Assembly: GCF_006716565.1 (NCBI RefSeq)
Contig: NZ_VFPG01000002.1
Location: 1,116,001-1,180,000 of the forward strand
Length of the DNA stretch: 64,000 bases
Reading direction: 5' to 3'
Source of the DNA: Nocardia bhagyanarayanae
Lineage (GTDB): Bacteria > Actinomycetota > Actinomycetes > Mycobacteriales > Mycobacteriaceae
Below, in pieces: positions 17,262 to 27,457 of the stretch. Within the stretch, counting starts at the first letter, position 1, and every line of letters starts with the position of its first letter. The position numbers and the translations under genes were made by a program. Below the pieces are notes generated by a model. It had not been told where the DNA came from, searched no databases, and was given only the letters and a program-made list of their open reading frames with translations.

Positions 17262-18233
17262 CTAGTTCTCGTCCTCCCGATCGGGTTCGTCCCGTGGCGG
17301 CAGGATCGGTTCGCTGTCGGCGGGCTGTCCCTCTTCGATGCGGCGCCCGCGCGCGAGCTCGGCGTCGAACTCCGCACCGAGCAAGATCGCGACATTCGAC
17401 AGCCACAACCACACCAGGAAGACGATCGCCCCGGCCAACGATCCGTACACCTTGTTGTATGAGCCGAAATTGGTCGCGTAGAAGGCGAATCCGGCCGATG
17501 CCGCGATCCACAGCAGCACCGCGAGCAGGCTGCCCGGCGTCAGCCAGCGGAAGCCGAGCTGACGAGCATTGGGTGCGGCCCAGTACAGCAGCGCGAACAC
17601 CAGACTGGCCAGCACCGCGAGCACCGGCCACTTCACGATGCTCCACACCGTGACCCCGGCCGACCCGAGTCCGAGCCACTGGCCGACGGTGTCGGCGATG
17701 CGGCCGCTCACCAGGACGCCGATCGCGCACAGGGCGACGAGCAGCACGGTCACGGCCGTGAGTCCGAGGCGCAGCGGCAGTGTCTTCCAGAGCGGCCGTC
17801 CCTCCTCGGTGTCGTAGACGGCGTTGGCGGCGCGCACGAACGCGCCGAGATAGCCGGACGCCGTCCAGAGCGCCGTCGCGACACCGATGATCGCCAGCGG
17901 CCCGGCCAGCGAACGCGATCGCTGTAGCTCCTCGACGGCCTGCACCACGACCGTATTGCCGCTGCCCGGCCCGATGTCGTCGATGGTGTCGATCAGTGAG
18001 CGGGTGGCATCGGGCCCGGCCAGGCTCAGCAGCGAGGAGAGCACGATGACGGCCGGGAACAGCGAGATGACGCTGTAGTAGGTCAGCGCGGCGGCCCAGT
18101 CGGTCAGATTGTCCGACCGGAATTCCGCGACGGTGCGACGCAACACCCCCCACCATGATCGCCACGGCAACGCCAGTGGTCCGCCGATATGGGCGCGCGT
18201 CGGCACCCGCCGCGCTGTCGTCGCTTCCGTCAT
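17262..18233 (-). CDS. YihY/virulence factor BrkB family membrane protein
   Basis: A 323-aa inner-membrane protein with about six transmembrane helices. Family landmarks are DWAAALTYYSVISLFPAVIVL, ATALWTASGYLGAFVRAANAVYD, NARQLGFRWLTPGSLLAVLLW and NKVYGSLAGAIVFLVWLWLSNVAILLGAEFDAEL. The C-terminus is acidic and polar. Start ATG 18233 is fixed by GGAGG nine bases upstream. The molecular function of the family is not established. Downstream on its strand lies the secreted-protein remnant. Confidence 0.9.
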   Translation of the reverse strand: MTEATTARRVPTRAHIGGPLALPWRSWWGVLRRTVAEFRSDNLTDWAAALTYYSVISLFPAVIVLSSLLSLAGPDATRSLIDTIDDIGPGSGNTVVVQAVEELQRSRSLAGPLAIIGVATALWTASGYLGAFVRAANAVYDTEEGRPLWKTLPLRLGLTAVTVLLVALCAIGVLVSGRIADTVGQWLGLGSAGVTVWSIVKWPVLAVLASLVFALLYWAAPNARQLGFRWLTPGSLLAVLLWIAASAGFAFYATNFGSYNKVYGSLAGAIVFLVWLWLSNVAILLGAEFDAELARGRRIEEGQPADSEPILPPRDEPDREDEN

Positions 18234-18441
18234 CACACCAACCTCCGTCCGCTTGGCGCGTACCCGGCGAGCGGTGGGCGAAACGGTCCGCCACTCGGTT
18301 CTGCGCGGAGGCCTTGCGCAGCAATAGTTTTCGCTGGTTCTCGTGTGGCCTGGAAGGTGGCGTGTCGTGGCGAGGGACTGGCACGAGGTGGCCGGGATTC
18401 GATTCCCGACCGTTGACTGAAGTTCAACTCTAGTCAATACT

Positions 18442-18462
18442 CGCTAGAGCTGAACTCTAGCG
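18442..18462. promoter_or_regulatory. Palindromic operator before the decayed DUF2236 gene
   Basis: CGCTAGAG and CTCTAGCG form a perfect 8-bp inverted repeat around CTGAA. Part of the motif (TGAACTCTAG) recurs as TTCAACTCTAG about 30 bases upstream (18423-18433) in direct orientation. This is the size and shape of a TetR-family operator. It survives in front of a broken gene, and no TetR gene is adjacent, so its regulator is either lost or encoded elsewhere. Confidence 0.55.
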
Positions 18463-18477
18463 AAAGGTGGCTTGCCG

Positions 18478-18957
18478 TGGACACCCCGAGACCCCCGCGC
18501 GGCTACGCTTCGCCGGGCCGCCGGACTCGGCGCTCTCGGTAGATCGCCACGGCGGCGGAATGGTCTACGAGCACGGGATTCGCCGCGCCGACGAGACGAT
18601 GTTCCATCTGTTCACCTGGATAGATGACGGCATCTCGAGCCCTGAGACCGCCAATGCCTTGCCTACGTGCGCAACTGGCATTCTTCGGTGGCCAGGAACT
18701 GGTCGATGCCGCTGCATACCTACCAGCACAGTGCCGCGGTGTTCACCCTGCTCTTCGATCGGCTGTTGCGGCAGATCGCCGGTGTCCGCGGTTTGAGCGA
18801 GAACGAGCGGCACGCCCAGCTGCTGCATTGGCGCGGGGTGTCGGAAGGGATGGGCGTGCCCGACATTCCGCAAACCTGGCGGGAGATGGAAGAGCTGCTC
18901 GAAAACTACCGCCACCCAGTGCCTTTCGCGCTGTCATTCGACGGCTCGCCGGCTTGA
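18478..18957 (+). pseudogene. Decayed DUF2236/MpaB-type oxygenase
   Basis: Two frames together read like a DUF2236 protein: ADETMFHLFTWIDDGISSPETANAL (to about 18660), then after a one-base loss YVRNWHSSVARNW...HTYQHSAAVFTLLFDRLLRQI...LLHWRGVSEGMGVPDIPQTWREMEELLENYRH to a stop at 18957. The expected N-terminal heme-motif region and a longer C-terminus are missing, so it is both frameshifted and truncated. Intact relatives are heme-dependent oxygenases. A GTG at 18478 with AAAGGTGG upstream may be the old start. Confidence 0.6.
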
Positions 18958-19145
18958 TGGTGCTCGTCGAACGACACGTGCTTCCCGACCCGCGCGAGGT
19001 CTTCCGCCTCTCCGGCATCATCAGCGGCCATCGGAAATCCGCGCTGCGCGGATCGGCGGACCGGCCATCCAGCGTGGCATAGGGATTCGAGCGGCGAACA
19101 TGCGCCGTTGGGTGGTCCCGATCCGGGCGCTGTACTTTCGACGGG

Positions 19146-20696
19146 GTGAGTGCGTTGTTGGGCCGGACGTTTCGCCGGGTTGAGCAGATGGATCGGGCGG
19201 TTACCGGTGCGGTGGCACGGCTTCCGGCGACGGCGGTCGATCGCGGCATGGTGCGGTTGACTCGGGCGGCGGACCGGGGCCTGCTGTGGACGGTCCTCGC
19301 GGCGGTGCTGGCCACCCGCCAGGGTGCGACGCGCCGGGCGGCGCTGCGCGGCGTCGTCTCGGTGGCCGGGGCGAGCCTGACCGTCAACCTGGTACTCAAG
19401 TCGCTGATCGCGCGCCGCAGGCCCGCGGCGCGACTGCTGCCGCCGCATCGGCGCCTGATCCGGGTGCCGACCTCCTCGTCGTTCCCCTCCGGGCACAGCG
19501 CGGGCGCCTTCGCGTTCGCCACGGCGGTGGCGCTGGAGAGCCCGCGCACCGCGGTGGTGGTGGCGCCGCTGGCCGCCACGGTCGCCTACTCGCGGGTGCA
19601 CACCGGCGTGCACTGGACCTCCGACGTGGTCGTCGGCGCGGCCGTCGGGGCCGGTGTCGCGATGGCCTCGCGCCGCTGGTGGCCGGTCCGCGAATCCGAC
19701 GAGGCCGAGGCGCACGCGGTGCGCGAGGTGCCGATGCTCGTCGAAGGCAAAGGCCTTGTGCTGCTGGTCAATCCGGTGTCCGGCGATCCCGGCTACGACC
19801 CGACCGACGACATCGCCGCCGCCCTGCCCGCGGCCACCGTGCTGCGCACCGAGCCCGGCCGCGACTGCGTCGAGCAGCTGGAGGAAGCGCTGGCGGCGCG
19901 CACCGAGCGGGCGTTCGCGGTGGGCGCGGCGGGCGGCGACGGGACGATCGCCGCGGCGGCGGCCGTCGCGCTGCGCCACGAACTGCCGCTGGTCGTCGTC
20001 CCCACCGGAACACTGAACCACTTCGCGCGCGACCTCGGCGTCTACGACCTGCGCGAGGTGGTCGACGCCACCGGCGCGGGCGAGGCGGTCGCGGTCGACA
20101 TCGCGAGCGTGGAACTCGACACCGAGGACGGCGCGCGCACCCACTATCTGATCAACACCGCCAGCCTGGGTGCGTACCCGGATCTCGTTCGGCTGCGTGA
20201 CAAATGGCAGCCGAGGTGGGGCAAGTGGCCCGCGTTCGCGGCCGCCCTCGTGGTCGTCCTGCGGGACGCGCAGCCGGTCCGGATCCGCCTGAACGAGACC
20301 TGGCACGACGTGTGGTTCCTGTTCATCGGCAACGGCGCCTACCACCCGCACGGCGCGGTGCCCGCGTTCCGCGCCCGGCTCGACGACGGCATGCTCGACG
20401 TGCGCTGGCTGCGCGCCGATATACGGTTCTCCCGCACCCGGGCGGTACTGGCCCTGCTGCTGGCCGCCATCGGCCGCAGCAAGGTCTACAACGAGCTGCA
20501 AGTCCCCGAACTGATCGTGCAGGTCCGTGAACCGGAAGCGGTGGCGGCCGACGGCGAGGTCCTCGGCGAGGCGCGGCGCCTGCGTTTCTCGGTCGCAGGC
20601 CAAGTCGCCGCCTACCGCCGCGACGAGGACAACCCACGCTGGGCAGCCCGCCCCCGCCCCCACCACCGCCGCCCCTTCTTCCGCCGCTGGATGTGA
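19146..20696 (+). CDS. PAP2 phosphatase - diacylglycerol kinase fusion protein
   Basis: A 516-aa two-domain lipid enzyme. The N-terminal ~190 residues form a membrane PAP2 phosphatase with the three active-site motifs KSLIARRRPA, SSFPSGHSAGA and SRVHTGVHWTSDVV. The C-terminal ~300 residues form a diacylglycerol/lipid kinase catalytic domain with LLVNPVSG, the nucleotide loop GAAGGDGT, and VPTGTLNHFARDLG. One chain could both remove and add phosphate on lipids such as undecaprenyl phosphates, phosphatidate or diacylglycerol. GTG 19146 is the start. The tail is rich in Arg, His and Pro. Confidence 0.88.
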   Translation: MSALLGRTFRRVEQMDRAVTGAVARLPATAVDRGMVRLTRAADRGLLWTVLAAVLATRQGATRRAALRGVVSVAGASLTVNLVLKSLIARRRPAARLLPPHRRLIRVPTSSSFPSGHSAGAFAFATAVALESPRTAVVVAPLAATVAYSRVHTGVHWTSDVVVGAAVGAGVAMASRRWWPVRESDEAEAHAVREVPMLVEGKGLVLLVNPVSGDPGYDPTDDIAAALPAATVLRTEPGRDCVEQLEEALAARTERAFAVGAAGGDGTIAAAAAVALRHELPLVVVPTGTLNHFARDLGVYDLREVVDATGAGEAVAVDIASVELDTEDGARTHYLINTASLGAYPDLVRLRDKWQPRWGKWPAFAAALVVVLRDAQPVRIRLNETWHDVWFLFIGNGAYHPHGAVPAFRARLDDGMLDVRWLRADIRFSRTRAVLALLLAAIGRSKVYNELQVPELIVQVREPEAVAADGEVLGEARRLRFSVAGQVAAYRRDEDNPRWAARPRPHHRRPFFRRWM

Positions 20697-20707
20697 TCCG
20701 CCGCGGC

Positions 20708-21838
20708 CTATGTGCTGACCGCTTCGGCCAGGCGGGGGAGTTGGCGAAGAGGGTTGTGGTGTTCGACTTCCATGCGTTGGGCGGCGTCGAAGATGTCGCT
20801 CAGGCCGGGGGCGGGGTCGTGGTCTCCGGTTTGGGGGAGTAGGGCGGCGCTGAAGGGCCAGTCGGAGCCGAAGACGATGTGGTCGCGGCTGGTCACGGCG
20901 AGGACGCTGGTCATGGCGGCGGGGAAGCCGCTCAGCGCGGTGTCGTAGTAGAAGCGCGAGATCAGGTTCCGGATGTCGAGGACGGAGGGCTTGGGCAGAT
21001 CCTGCGGCCACAGGTCACCGAGCACCGTCTGCGAGGCAACGCCGATGCGGTGCGACAGGAACGGCAGGGCGCCGCCAGCGTGCGAGAGCTGGAACCGGAT
21101 GTCCGGATAGCGCTGGGTCATGCCGGTGACCATCATCATGGTCGCGGCGCGCGTGGTGTCGAAGGTGAACTCCTCCATGAAATCCGGAAGGGGGAGTTCG
21201 GGTTTCGCGTCGGCCGGGATGGCCGCGGGATGCACGAAGACGAACGCGCGGCGCTGGTTCAACGCGATCATCAGCGGCTCGAAGCGCGGATCGCCGAGGT
21301 AGACGCCGTCGTAGGCGGAGAGCAGCACCACACCGTCGAGGCGCAGCGTGTCCAGCGCGTAGATCGCCTCCTCGATGGACGCGGCGATGTCCGGCATCGG
21401 CAGCACCGCGAACGCGCCGAAGCGCGTGTGGTGGGTCTTGATCAGCTGGGCGGCGTAGTCGTTGCAGTAGCGGGCCAGATCATTGGCCTCCCTGCCGTGC
21501 AGGAACGAGACACCAGGGTCGGAGACCGAAAGCGCTTGCGCCTGAATGCCGTAGTAGTCCATGAAAGCGAGGGCATCCTCGGGTGACCACGTGGGCGTCG
21601 GATAGCCGCCGATGGTGAAGTGACCGTGCTCGAGCAGCGCCGCCCGGTAGTCCGGCGGCAGGAAATGCGCGTGCAGGTCGATGCGATAGGTACCGCTCGG
21701 GGCGGGCTGCCTGCGGGCGGGTGCGGCTTCCGCGCGCGCCGTGCCGGGGCCCGGCGCGGCGCTGAGGGCGGCGACACCGAGGGTGCCCGCGGCGGCGCTG
21801 CCGAGGAGGCGCCTGCGGGACAGCGAGGGTTCGGTCAT
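20708..21838 (-). CDS. Tat-exported amidohydrolase (ACMSD-like, amidohydrolase 2 family)
   Basis: A 376-aa metal-dependent hydrolase or decarboxylase. The twin-arginine signal SRRRLLGSAAAGTLG indicates folded export. The TIM-barrel metal motif is DLHAHFLPP, later His/Asp residues occur in FVFVHPAAIP, FQLSHAGGALPF and IVFGSDWPFS. Relatives decarboxylate aromatic acids or hydrolyse ring-cleavage products. It follows the meta-cleavage operon by 91 bases on the same strand, with only a weak ribosome site (GAAAGTGAG), so membership is likely but not certain. Export is unusual for this catabolic family. Confidence 0.82.
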   Translation of the reverse strand: MTEPSLSRRRLLGSAAAGTLGVAALSAAPGPGTARAEAAPARRQPAPSGTYRIDLHAHFLPPDYRAALLEHGHFTIGGYPTPTWSPEDALAFMDYYGIQAQALSVSDPGVSFLHGREANDLARYCNDYAAQLIKTHHTRFGAFAVLPMPDIAASIEEAIYALDTLRLDGVVLLSAYDGVYLGDPRFEPLMIALNQRRAFVFVHPAAIPADAKPELPLPDFMEEFTFDTTRAATMMMVTGMTQRYPDIRFQLSHAGGALPFLSHRIGVASQTVLGDLWPQDLPKPSVLDIRNLISRFYYDTALSGFPAAMTSVLAVTSRDHIVFGSDWPFSAALLPQTGDHDPAPGLSDIFDAAQRMEVEHHNPLRQLPRLAEAVST

Positions 21839-21929
21839 GGAGACTCACTTTCGAGGTACGAAGCGGCGATAGTTCGCGGGAAGTCCGGGTACGGGCGGAT
21901 GTATGGGGGGTCGCCGTGCGGGCGACGGC

Positions 21930-22940
21930 TCAGTCGCGGCGGCCGGTGAGATCGAGGGCGATGTCGACGATCATGTCTTCCTGCCCGCCGACCAGTCCCC
22001 GCCGTCCCGCCTCGACCAGCAGCGTGCGCACGTCGGCTCCGTAAGCGGCGGAGGCGTTTTCGGCGTGCCGCAGGAAGCTGGAGTACACACCGGCGTAGCC
22101 GAGTGTCAGCGTCTCCCTGTCGACCTGCACCGGCCGATCCATCAGCGGGCGGACGAGATCGTCGGCGGCATCGGTGAGCGCGTCGAGATCGGCGCCGTGC
22201 TTCCACCCGGTGAGGTCGGCGACCGCGACGAACGCCTCCAACGGCGTGTTGCCCGCGCCGGCGCCGAGCCCGGCCAGCGAGGCGTCGACCCGGGTGACGC
22301 CCTCCTCGACCGCGATGACGCTGTTGGCGACGGCCAGCGACAGATTCTGGTGCGCGTGAATGCCGATCTCGGTGCTGGGATCGAGCACCGCGCGGTAGGC
22401 CCGGACCCGTTGGCGCACACCGCTCATGGTGAGTCGCCCGCCGGAATCGGTCACATACACGCAGTGCGCGCCGTAGGACTCCATCAGCCGCGCCTGCTCG
22501 GCCAGCCCGGCCGGACTGTTCATGTGGCTCATCATCAGGAACCCGGAGACGTCCATGCCGAGCTCGCGAGCGTAGCCGATGTGCTGCGCGGCGATGTCGG
22601 CCTCGGTGCAGTGGGTCGCCACCCGCACCGAGCGCACACCGAGCTCGTAGGCGCGGCGCAGGTCCTCGATGGTGCCGATGCCGGGCAGCAGCAGGGTGGT
22701 CAGCCGGGCGGTGCCGAGCGCTTCGGCCGCCGCGGCGAGCCATTCCCAATCGGTATTGCTGCCCGGCCCGTAGGTGAGGCTGCCGCCGGACAGGCCGTCG
22801 CCGTGCGCGACCTCGATCGCGTCGACACCCGCCGCGTCGAGGGCGGCGGCGATGTCGGCGACGATCTGTGGGGTGATGCGGTGGCGCAGCGCGTGCATGC
22901 CGTCGCGCAGCGTGACGTCTTGCAGGAACACGTGGGTCAT
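21930..22940 (-). CDS. dmpG: 4-hydroxy-2-oxovalerate aldolase
   Basis: A 336-aa aldolase of the DmpG/BphI/HsaF family that splits 4-hydroxy-2-oxovalerate into pyruvate and acetaldehyde, or longer homologues into pyruvate and the matching aldehyde. The catalytic Arg/Asp motif is [12 protein letters not shown], and the metal histidines are in [25 protein letters not shown] and a C-terminal communication domain are present. It overlaps the dehydrogenase gene by four bases (ATGA); the two enzymes form a channelling complex in the known family. A GGAG ribosome site precedes ATG 22940. Confidence 0.95.
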   Translation of the reverse strand: MTHVFLQDVTLRDGMHALRHRITPQIVADIAAALDAAGVDAIEVAHGDGLSGGSLTYGPGSNTDWEWLAAAAEALGTARLTTLLLPGIGTIEDLRRAYELGVRSVRVATHCTEADIAAQHIGYARELGMDVSGFLMMSHMNSPAGLAEQARLMESYGAHCVYVTDSGGRLTMSGVRQRVRAYRAVLDPSTEIGIHAHQNLSLAVANSVIAVEEGVTRVDASLAGLGAGAGNTPLEAFVAVADLTGWKHGADLDALTDAADDLVRPLMDRPVQVDRETLTLGYAGVYSSFLRHAENASAAYGADVRTLLVEAGRRGLVGGQEDMIVDIALDLTGRRD

Positions 22941-23878
22941 CGGGTCAGCTCCTGTGCCGAAGCGATCTCTTCGGCGACACGCAGCGCCGCGGAGGTCATG
23001 ATGTCGAGATTCCCGGCATACGCGGGCAGATAGTGCGCGGCGCCTTCCACTTCCAGGAACACCGACACCTGATGCGTCACCGGCCGGTCGCCGACGAGCG
23101 TGCCCACCGGGGCGTCCCGCGGCACCGGCGTGATCTGGATGTCCTGTTTCAGCCGATAGCCGGGAACATAGGCCGCGACGGATTCCACCATCGCTCGGAT
23201 GGATTCGCGCAACGCGTCCCCGGCGCGCCGCGCCGGATCGTCGATGAGCGCGAGCACCGTGTCGCGCATGATCAGCGGTGGTTCGGCGGGATTGAGCACG
23301 ATGATGGCGCGTCCCCGCTCGGCGCCGCCGACTGCGGTGATCGCCGCGCCGGTGGTCTCGGTGAACTCGTCGATGTTGGCGCGCGTGCCGGGACCCGCCG
23401 ACTTCGAGGCGATCGACGCGACGATCTCGGCGTAGGGGACGGGCACCACACGCGAGATGGCGGCGACGATCGGAATGGTGGCCTGCCCGCCGCAGGTGAC
23501 CATGTTGACGTTGTCCGCGTCCAGATGCGCGTCGAGGTTGACGGCGGGGACCACGAACGGCCCGATCGCGGCCGGTGTCAGGTCGACGAGCCGTTTCCCG
23601 TGCGGGGCAAGGGCTTCGGCGTTGGCCAGGTGCGCGCGCGCCGAGGTGGCGTCGAACACGATCTCGATCTCGGCGAAATCGGGCATGGCGATGAGGCCCC
23701 GCACACCGTCGGCGGTGGTGGGCACCCCGAGCCGCGCCGCCCGCGCCAGACCGTCGGAAGCGGGATCGATGCCGACCATCGCGGCCATCTCCAGGGTGTC
23801 CGACAGGCGAAGCACCTTGATCATCAAGTCGGTGCCGATATTGCCCGAGCCGATCACGGCGACCTTGGTGCGGTTCAT
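22937..23878 (-). CDS. Acetaldehyde (propanal) dehydrogenase, CoA-acylating
   Basis: A 313-aa NAD-dependent enzyme converting the aldehyde released by the neighbouring aldolase to acetyl- or propionyl-CoA. The Rossmann motif is [14 protein letters not shown], and the catalytic cysteine is in [14 protein letters not shown]. This is the short DmpF/BphJ/HsaG family, distinct from long aldehyde dehydrogenases. The start is supported by GGAGG, and it overlaps both neighbours by four bases, which matches the obligate complex with the aldolase. Confidence 0.95.
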   Translation of the reverse strand: MNRTKVAVIGSGNIGTDLMIKVLRLSDTLEMAAMVGIDPASDGLARAARLGVPTTADGVRGLIAMPDFAEIEIVFDATSARAHLANAEALAPHGKRLVDLTPAAIGPFVVPAVNLDAHLDADNVNMVTCGGQATIPIVAAISRVVPVPYAEIVASIASKSAGPGTRANIDEFTETTGAAITAVGGAERGRAIIVLNPAEPPLIMRDTVLALIDDPARRAGDALRESIRAMVESVAAYVPGYRLKQDIQITPVPRDAPVGTLVGDRPVTHQVSVFLEVEGAAHYLPAYAGNLDIMTSAALRVAEEIASAQELTR

Positions 23879-24690
23879 GCGGTTTCCTCCAGGGTGAAGC
23901 CGACGGTTCCGAGCGTCTCGACGCCGTAACGGATTTCGGAGTGCACGTGCGCACGGGACCGCAGCGGAACCATCGGTCCGAGCGCGCCGGAGAGCACGAT
24001 CTCGCCCGCGCGCAGCGGGTCGCCGAGGGCGCGGGCGGTGCGCGCGAGCCAGGCCAGCGCGTTCAGCGGATCGCCGAGGCACGCCGAACCGGTTCCGGTG
24101 GAGACGATCTCGCCGTCCACTCGCATGTTCATGCCGACCTCGCGCGGCTCGAAATCCGCCAGTGACAACGGCCGCTCGCCGAGCGCGAACCATCCGCTGG
24201 ACGCGTTGTCGGCGACCGTGTCGCCGAAGGTGATGTCCCAGTCGGCGATTCGGCTGTCCACGATTTCCAGCGCCGCGACGGCGTAGTCCACCGCGTGTCG
24301 CACGCTGCGGGCGTCGATCTCGTCGGTGTCGAGATCGGCCGACAGCACGAAGGCCAGCTCCGCCTCGATCTTCGGTTGCAGCAGACGCGGCCGATCGGCC
24401 GGCGGGGTGCGAACGTCCATGTCGGCGAACAGGACTCCGAAGTCCGGCTGGTCGACGCCCAGCTGCCGCTGCACCGCGGGCGCGGTGAGGCCGATCTTGC
24501 GACCGACCACCCGTGCGCCGGATTCGACGCGCCTGCGGACGCCGAGACGCTGCACGGCGTAGGCGGCGGCGACGTCGTCGCCGCCGATGAGGTCGCGCAC
24601 GGGCGCGGCGGGCACGCCGGTGTCCGCGGCCTCGGCGAGCCGTTGCGCGGCGGCCACGACCGCCGGGTTCTCGGTGACGGTCGAGGTCAT
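23875..24690 (-). CDS. 2-keto-4-pentenoate hydratase
   Basis: A 271-aa FAH-superfamily hydratase (MhpD/BphH/HsaE type) that adds water to 2-hydroxypenta-2,4-dienoate or a longer homologue, giving 4-hydroxy-2-oxovalerate. Recognisable segments are [41 protein letters not shown] with the metal-site Glu residues, [15 protein letters not shown] and [15 protein letters not shown]. The ribosome site is GGAG before ATG 24690. It overlaps its neighbours by four bases on both sides. Confidence 0.93.
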   Translation of the reverse strand: MTSTVTENPAVVAAAQRLAEAADTGVPAAPVRDLIGGDDVAAAYAVQRLGVRRRVESGARVVGRKIGLTAPAVQRQLGVDQPDFGVLFADMDVRTPPADRPRLLQPKIEAELAFVLSADLDTDEIDARSVRHAVDYAVAALEIVDSRIADWDITFGDTVADNASSGWFALGERPLSLADFEPREVGMNMRVDGEIVSTGTGSACLGDPLNALAWLARTARALGDPLRAGEIVLSGALGPMVPLRSRAHVHSEIRYGVETLGTVGFTLEETA

Positions 24691-26432
24691 CGGGACTCCT
24701 CGTAGTCGGGGGTGATCAGGTGCTCGGTGGGGAGTTCGGGTAACGGCGCGGGACCGGTGGGCAGGCGCAGCTGGCGTGTCAATTCCGCGATCAGCGGCGC
24801 GGTTTCGCCGCGCGGCGCGACGCCGAACACGAAGCGGTCGGGACGCAGCAGCACCACTCCGCCACGGTGAACTCCGGCCTTGCCGAACCAGCGCGCCAGC
24901 GCGCCGGTGTGGTCCTCGACGTCGGACACCTCGTCGCCGTCGCCCCGTCCGTCGCCGGGCTTGCCCTGCGGGCGGCCGCCGAGGGGATAGACCGTGACGA
25001 ACCGACTGTCGAGCCCGTCCAGCACGGCCAGGTCTTCGGCGGAGCAGGCCGAGCGCGGGTCGACGCCGTAGCCGAGCACGGCGAACCCGAGGCCGAGCAC
25101 GTCGTCGAGGCGGCGGTGCCTGCCGTCGTAGGTGCGCACCTCCGGCTGCGGAGCGAGGGTGCCCTCGACCCCGCGCAGCCCGCGGCGGGGCAGACCCAGA
25201 TAGGCGTCGCGACGGAACCGGGGCTCCGGCTTCATCTTCGCCCCGCGAATCCATCCGCCGAGGCCCGGCATCCGCAGCGCGGTGGTCAGCGCGACGTCAC
25301 GGAGCCGTGCCGCCACCGGGTTGTTCAGGGAGACCAGGGTTTTCATCCACACCGACATGGTGATCATCGCCGCGGCGTGCGGGCGGCGCTCGGACTCGTA
25401 GCTGTCCAGGATCGCCGGGTCGGCGCCGTGGCGCAGGATGGCGGTCAGCTTCCAGGACAGGTTGTCGGCGTCGCGTACACCCGAATTCATGCCCTGGCCG
25501 ATGAATTGGGGTGTCATGTGCGCGGCGTCGCCCGCCAACAGGATGCGCCCGTCGCGCCAGTCGTCGGCGACGACCGCGTTGAAGGTGTAGACGAGCTTGC
25601 GCAGCACCTCGACCTCGTCGGGGTCGACGAACCGGGAGATGTGCGCGCGGACGTTGTCGGGGTCCTCCATCTCCTCCTTGGTCTGGGACTCGCGCAGCAT
25701 GAACTCGAAACGGTGGTGCCCGCCCGGCTGCGGACAGGACACGATCGGCAGTTCGGGCTCGCACACGAAGTTGAAATACGGCAGGTGGCGGAACGCGTCC
25801 ACGCCGTCCTTGGCCTTAAGATCCACCACCAGCCAGCGCTCCGGGAAGCTGGTGCCGGTCATGTCGATGCCCAGTTGGGTGCGCACCACGCTGCGGCCGC
25901 CGTCGCAGCCGACCAAGAATGCTGCTCGTACCCGCTCGGAGGTCCGGCGATCGGCCTCGGATTGCCGTTTGCCGTAGCCGGTGCCCGCACAGGCGGCGTG
26001 CTCGACGCCGACACCCGTGGCGTCCTGGTCGAAGTCGACGACTTCGCGGCCGCGCCGCACGGTGACGTGCGGGTAGCGGTCCAGCGCCCGTTCGAGGGAG
26101 TTCTCCAGATACGGCTGGTAGAGGAAGTTGACCACCGGCCAGCCGAGGGGGCGCTCGACCTGGTTGAACTGCGCGAGCAGCGTTCCGTCCGCGCGGACCC
26201 ACTGGACGGTGGAGTCGAGGTTCATGTCCGCGGCCAATTCGTCCGCCGCTCCGGCTGTTTGGAAGATACGCATCCCTTCGTCGTCGGTGTAGACGGCGCG
26301 GGCGAGACCGTAGTACTCCGGTTCGCGCTCCAGCACGAGCACCCGCACGCCGCGGCGGCCGAGCAGATTGGCCAGGGTGAGCCCGGTCGGACCGAGCCCG
26401 ACGATCACGACGTCGTAGTCGAATTCGTTCAT
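24687..26432 (-). CDS. MhpA-like FAD-dependent aromatic hydroxylase
   Basis: A 581-aa class A flavin monooxygenase, probably ortho-hydroxylating a phenolic ring to a catechol before ring cleavage. FAD motifs are [18 protein letters not shown] at the N-terminus, CDGGRSVVR near residue 178, and [25 protein letters not shown]. It resembles 3-(3-hydroxyphenyl)propionate hydroxylase but is about 25 residues longer; polar insertions occur at about residues 146-168 and in the C-terminal third. GGGAGG precedes the ATG. It replaces the two-component HsaAB hydroxylase expected in a classical steroid ring operon. Confidence 0.9.
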   Translation of the reverse strand: MNEFDYDVVIVGLGPTGLTLANLLGRRGVRVLVLEREPEYYGLARAVYTDDEGMRIFQTAGAADELAADMNLDSTVQWVRADGTLLAQFNQVERPLGWPVVNFLYQPYLENSLERALDRYPHVTVRRGREVVDFDQDATGVGVEHAACAGTGYGKRQSEADRRTSERVRAAFLVGCDGGRSVVRTQLGIDMTGTSFPERWLVVDLKAKDGVDAFRHLPYFNFVCEPELPIVSCPQPGGHHRFEFMLRESQTKEEMEDPDNVRAHISRFVDPDEVEVLRKLVYTFNAVVADDWRDGRILLAGDAAHMTPQFIGQGMNSGVRDADNLSWKLTAILRHGADPAILDSYESERRPHAAAMITMSVWMKTLVSLNNPVAARLRDVALTTALRMPGLGGWIRGAKMKPEPRFRRDAYLGLPRRGLRGVEGTLAPQPEVRTYDGRHRRLDDVLGLGFAVLGYGVDPRSACSAEDLAVLDGLDSRFVTVYPLGGRPQGKPGDGRGDGDEVSDVEDHTGALARWFGKAGVHRGGVVLLRPDRFVFGVAPRGETAPLIAELTRQLRLPTGPAPLPELPTEHLITPDYEESR

Positions 26433-27457
26433 CGAGACGGTCCTCCCGACAGTTCCGGCACCGTGATCTCCGGCGTGCGTACGGTTTCCAAGGCGCGGCG
26501 GAACTGGGCGAACTTGTCCAGCACCGTCTGTCCGACGGTGGTGTGGCCCCAGATGCTGATGCCCTGATAGGTACTCGGCTCCCAGGTCGCCTCGCGTTCG
26601 GGCGTGATGACGATCGGGTTCCAGCCGACCTCGAGTTCGAAGCCGGACGGCGTCACGCAGTAGTAGGACAGCTCGCGGTCGTTGGTGTGCTGGCCGACCG
26701 ACCACGCCATGCGGAACCCGAGATCGGTGACGCGCTGGAAGGACGCGAGCATGTCGTCCAACGTCGCGGACTGAATGTTGATGTGCTGCACGCGGGTTCG
26801 GATCGGGTCGATCTTCACTCCGCGCAGGTTGGCGATCGCGATCGAGTGGTGGCGCTCGTTGACCCGCAGGAAGCGGATCTTCATCATCAGCCCGGAGACG
26901 TTCTCGTCGATGTAATCCGACAGGCGGGAATCGAACACGGTGTGGTAGTAGCCGCGCATCGACTCCGGTTCCCTGGACACGATCGCGACATGGCCCATGC
27001 CCGCCTCGCCGGTGACCCAGCCCGAGCTGAGCATCCGCAACGGTTCAGGCGTGGTCACCGCGGTCGTGAAGATCTCGGTGCCAATGCCTTTGGGGCCGGG
27101 GAAACGCCAGAGCCGTTCCACGCCGCGCAGGGCGGCTTCGTCGGCTGTGCCTTCGTCGATCGGGACCCCGCGGTCGGCGACCCTGGCGATGATCCGGTCG
27201 AACGTCTCGTGATCGTCGATCTGCCAGCCGAGGGCGGTCACATCCTCGGCGGGGCCGCGCTCGATCAGGAATCGGCACGACCGGTCGTCGAGCCGGAAAC
27301 GCATCGTGTCGGCGTCGAGCCGGTCGACGTGCATGCCGATCGCCGAGGCCCCGAAGCGATCCCAGTCGGTCAGTCGCTGGGACTGCACCGCGATGTAGCC
27401 CAGGTGCACCGCTCCGAACACCGAGCCGTCGGTGTTCGGGCGTAGGAAGTCGTTCAC
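26429..27457 (-). CDS. Type I extradiol (meta-cleavage) dioxygenase, BphC/HsaC-like
   Basis: A 342-aa two-module VOC protein that would open a catechol ring next to its hydroxyls. The Fe(II) ligands of the family are in place: His156 (MGHVAIVS), His225 (VQHINIQS) and Glu276 (GFELEVGW). The N-terminal module lacks ligands, as usual. GTG 27457 is chosen because GGAGG lies seven bases upstream and the start overlaps the hydrolase stop (GTGA). It acts between the flavin hydroxylase and the C-C hydrolase. Confidence 0.92.
   Translation of the reverse strand: MNDFLRPNTDGSVFGAVHLGYIAVQSQRLTDWDRFGASAIGMHVDRLDADTMRFRLDDRSCRFLIERGPAEDVTALGWQIDDHETFDRIIARVADRGVPIDEGTADEAALRGVERLWRFPGPKGIGTEIFTTAVTTPEPLRMLSSGWVTGEAGMGHVAIVSREPESMRGYYHTVFDSRLSDYIDENVSGLMMKIRFLRVNERHHSIAIANLRGVKIDPIRTRVQHINIQSATLDDMLASFQRVTDLGFRMAWSVGQHTNDRELSYYCVTPSGFELEVGWNPIVITPEREATWEPSTYQGISIWGHTTVGQTVLDKFAQFRRALETVRTPEITVPELSGGPSR

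Noticed and set aside
18393..18412. tRNA-like T-arm (GGGATTCGATTCCCG) upstream of the DUF2236 remnant
   Set aside because: No acceptor, D or anticodon stems can be folded around it and the loop length is wrong; it may be a tRNA-derived scrap but does not support a tRNA gene or attachment site.
26543..27445. Long plus-strand frame opposite the extradiol dioxygenase
   Set aside because: The minus-strand dioxygenase has all iron ligands and coupled overlaps; the plus frame has none and is a shadow.
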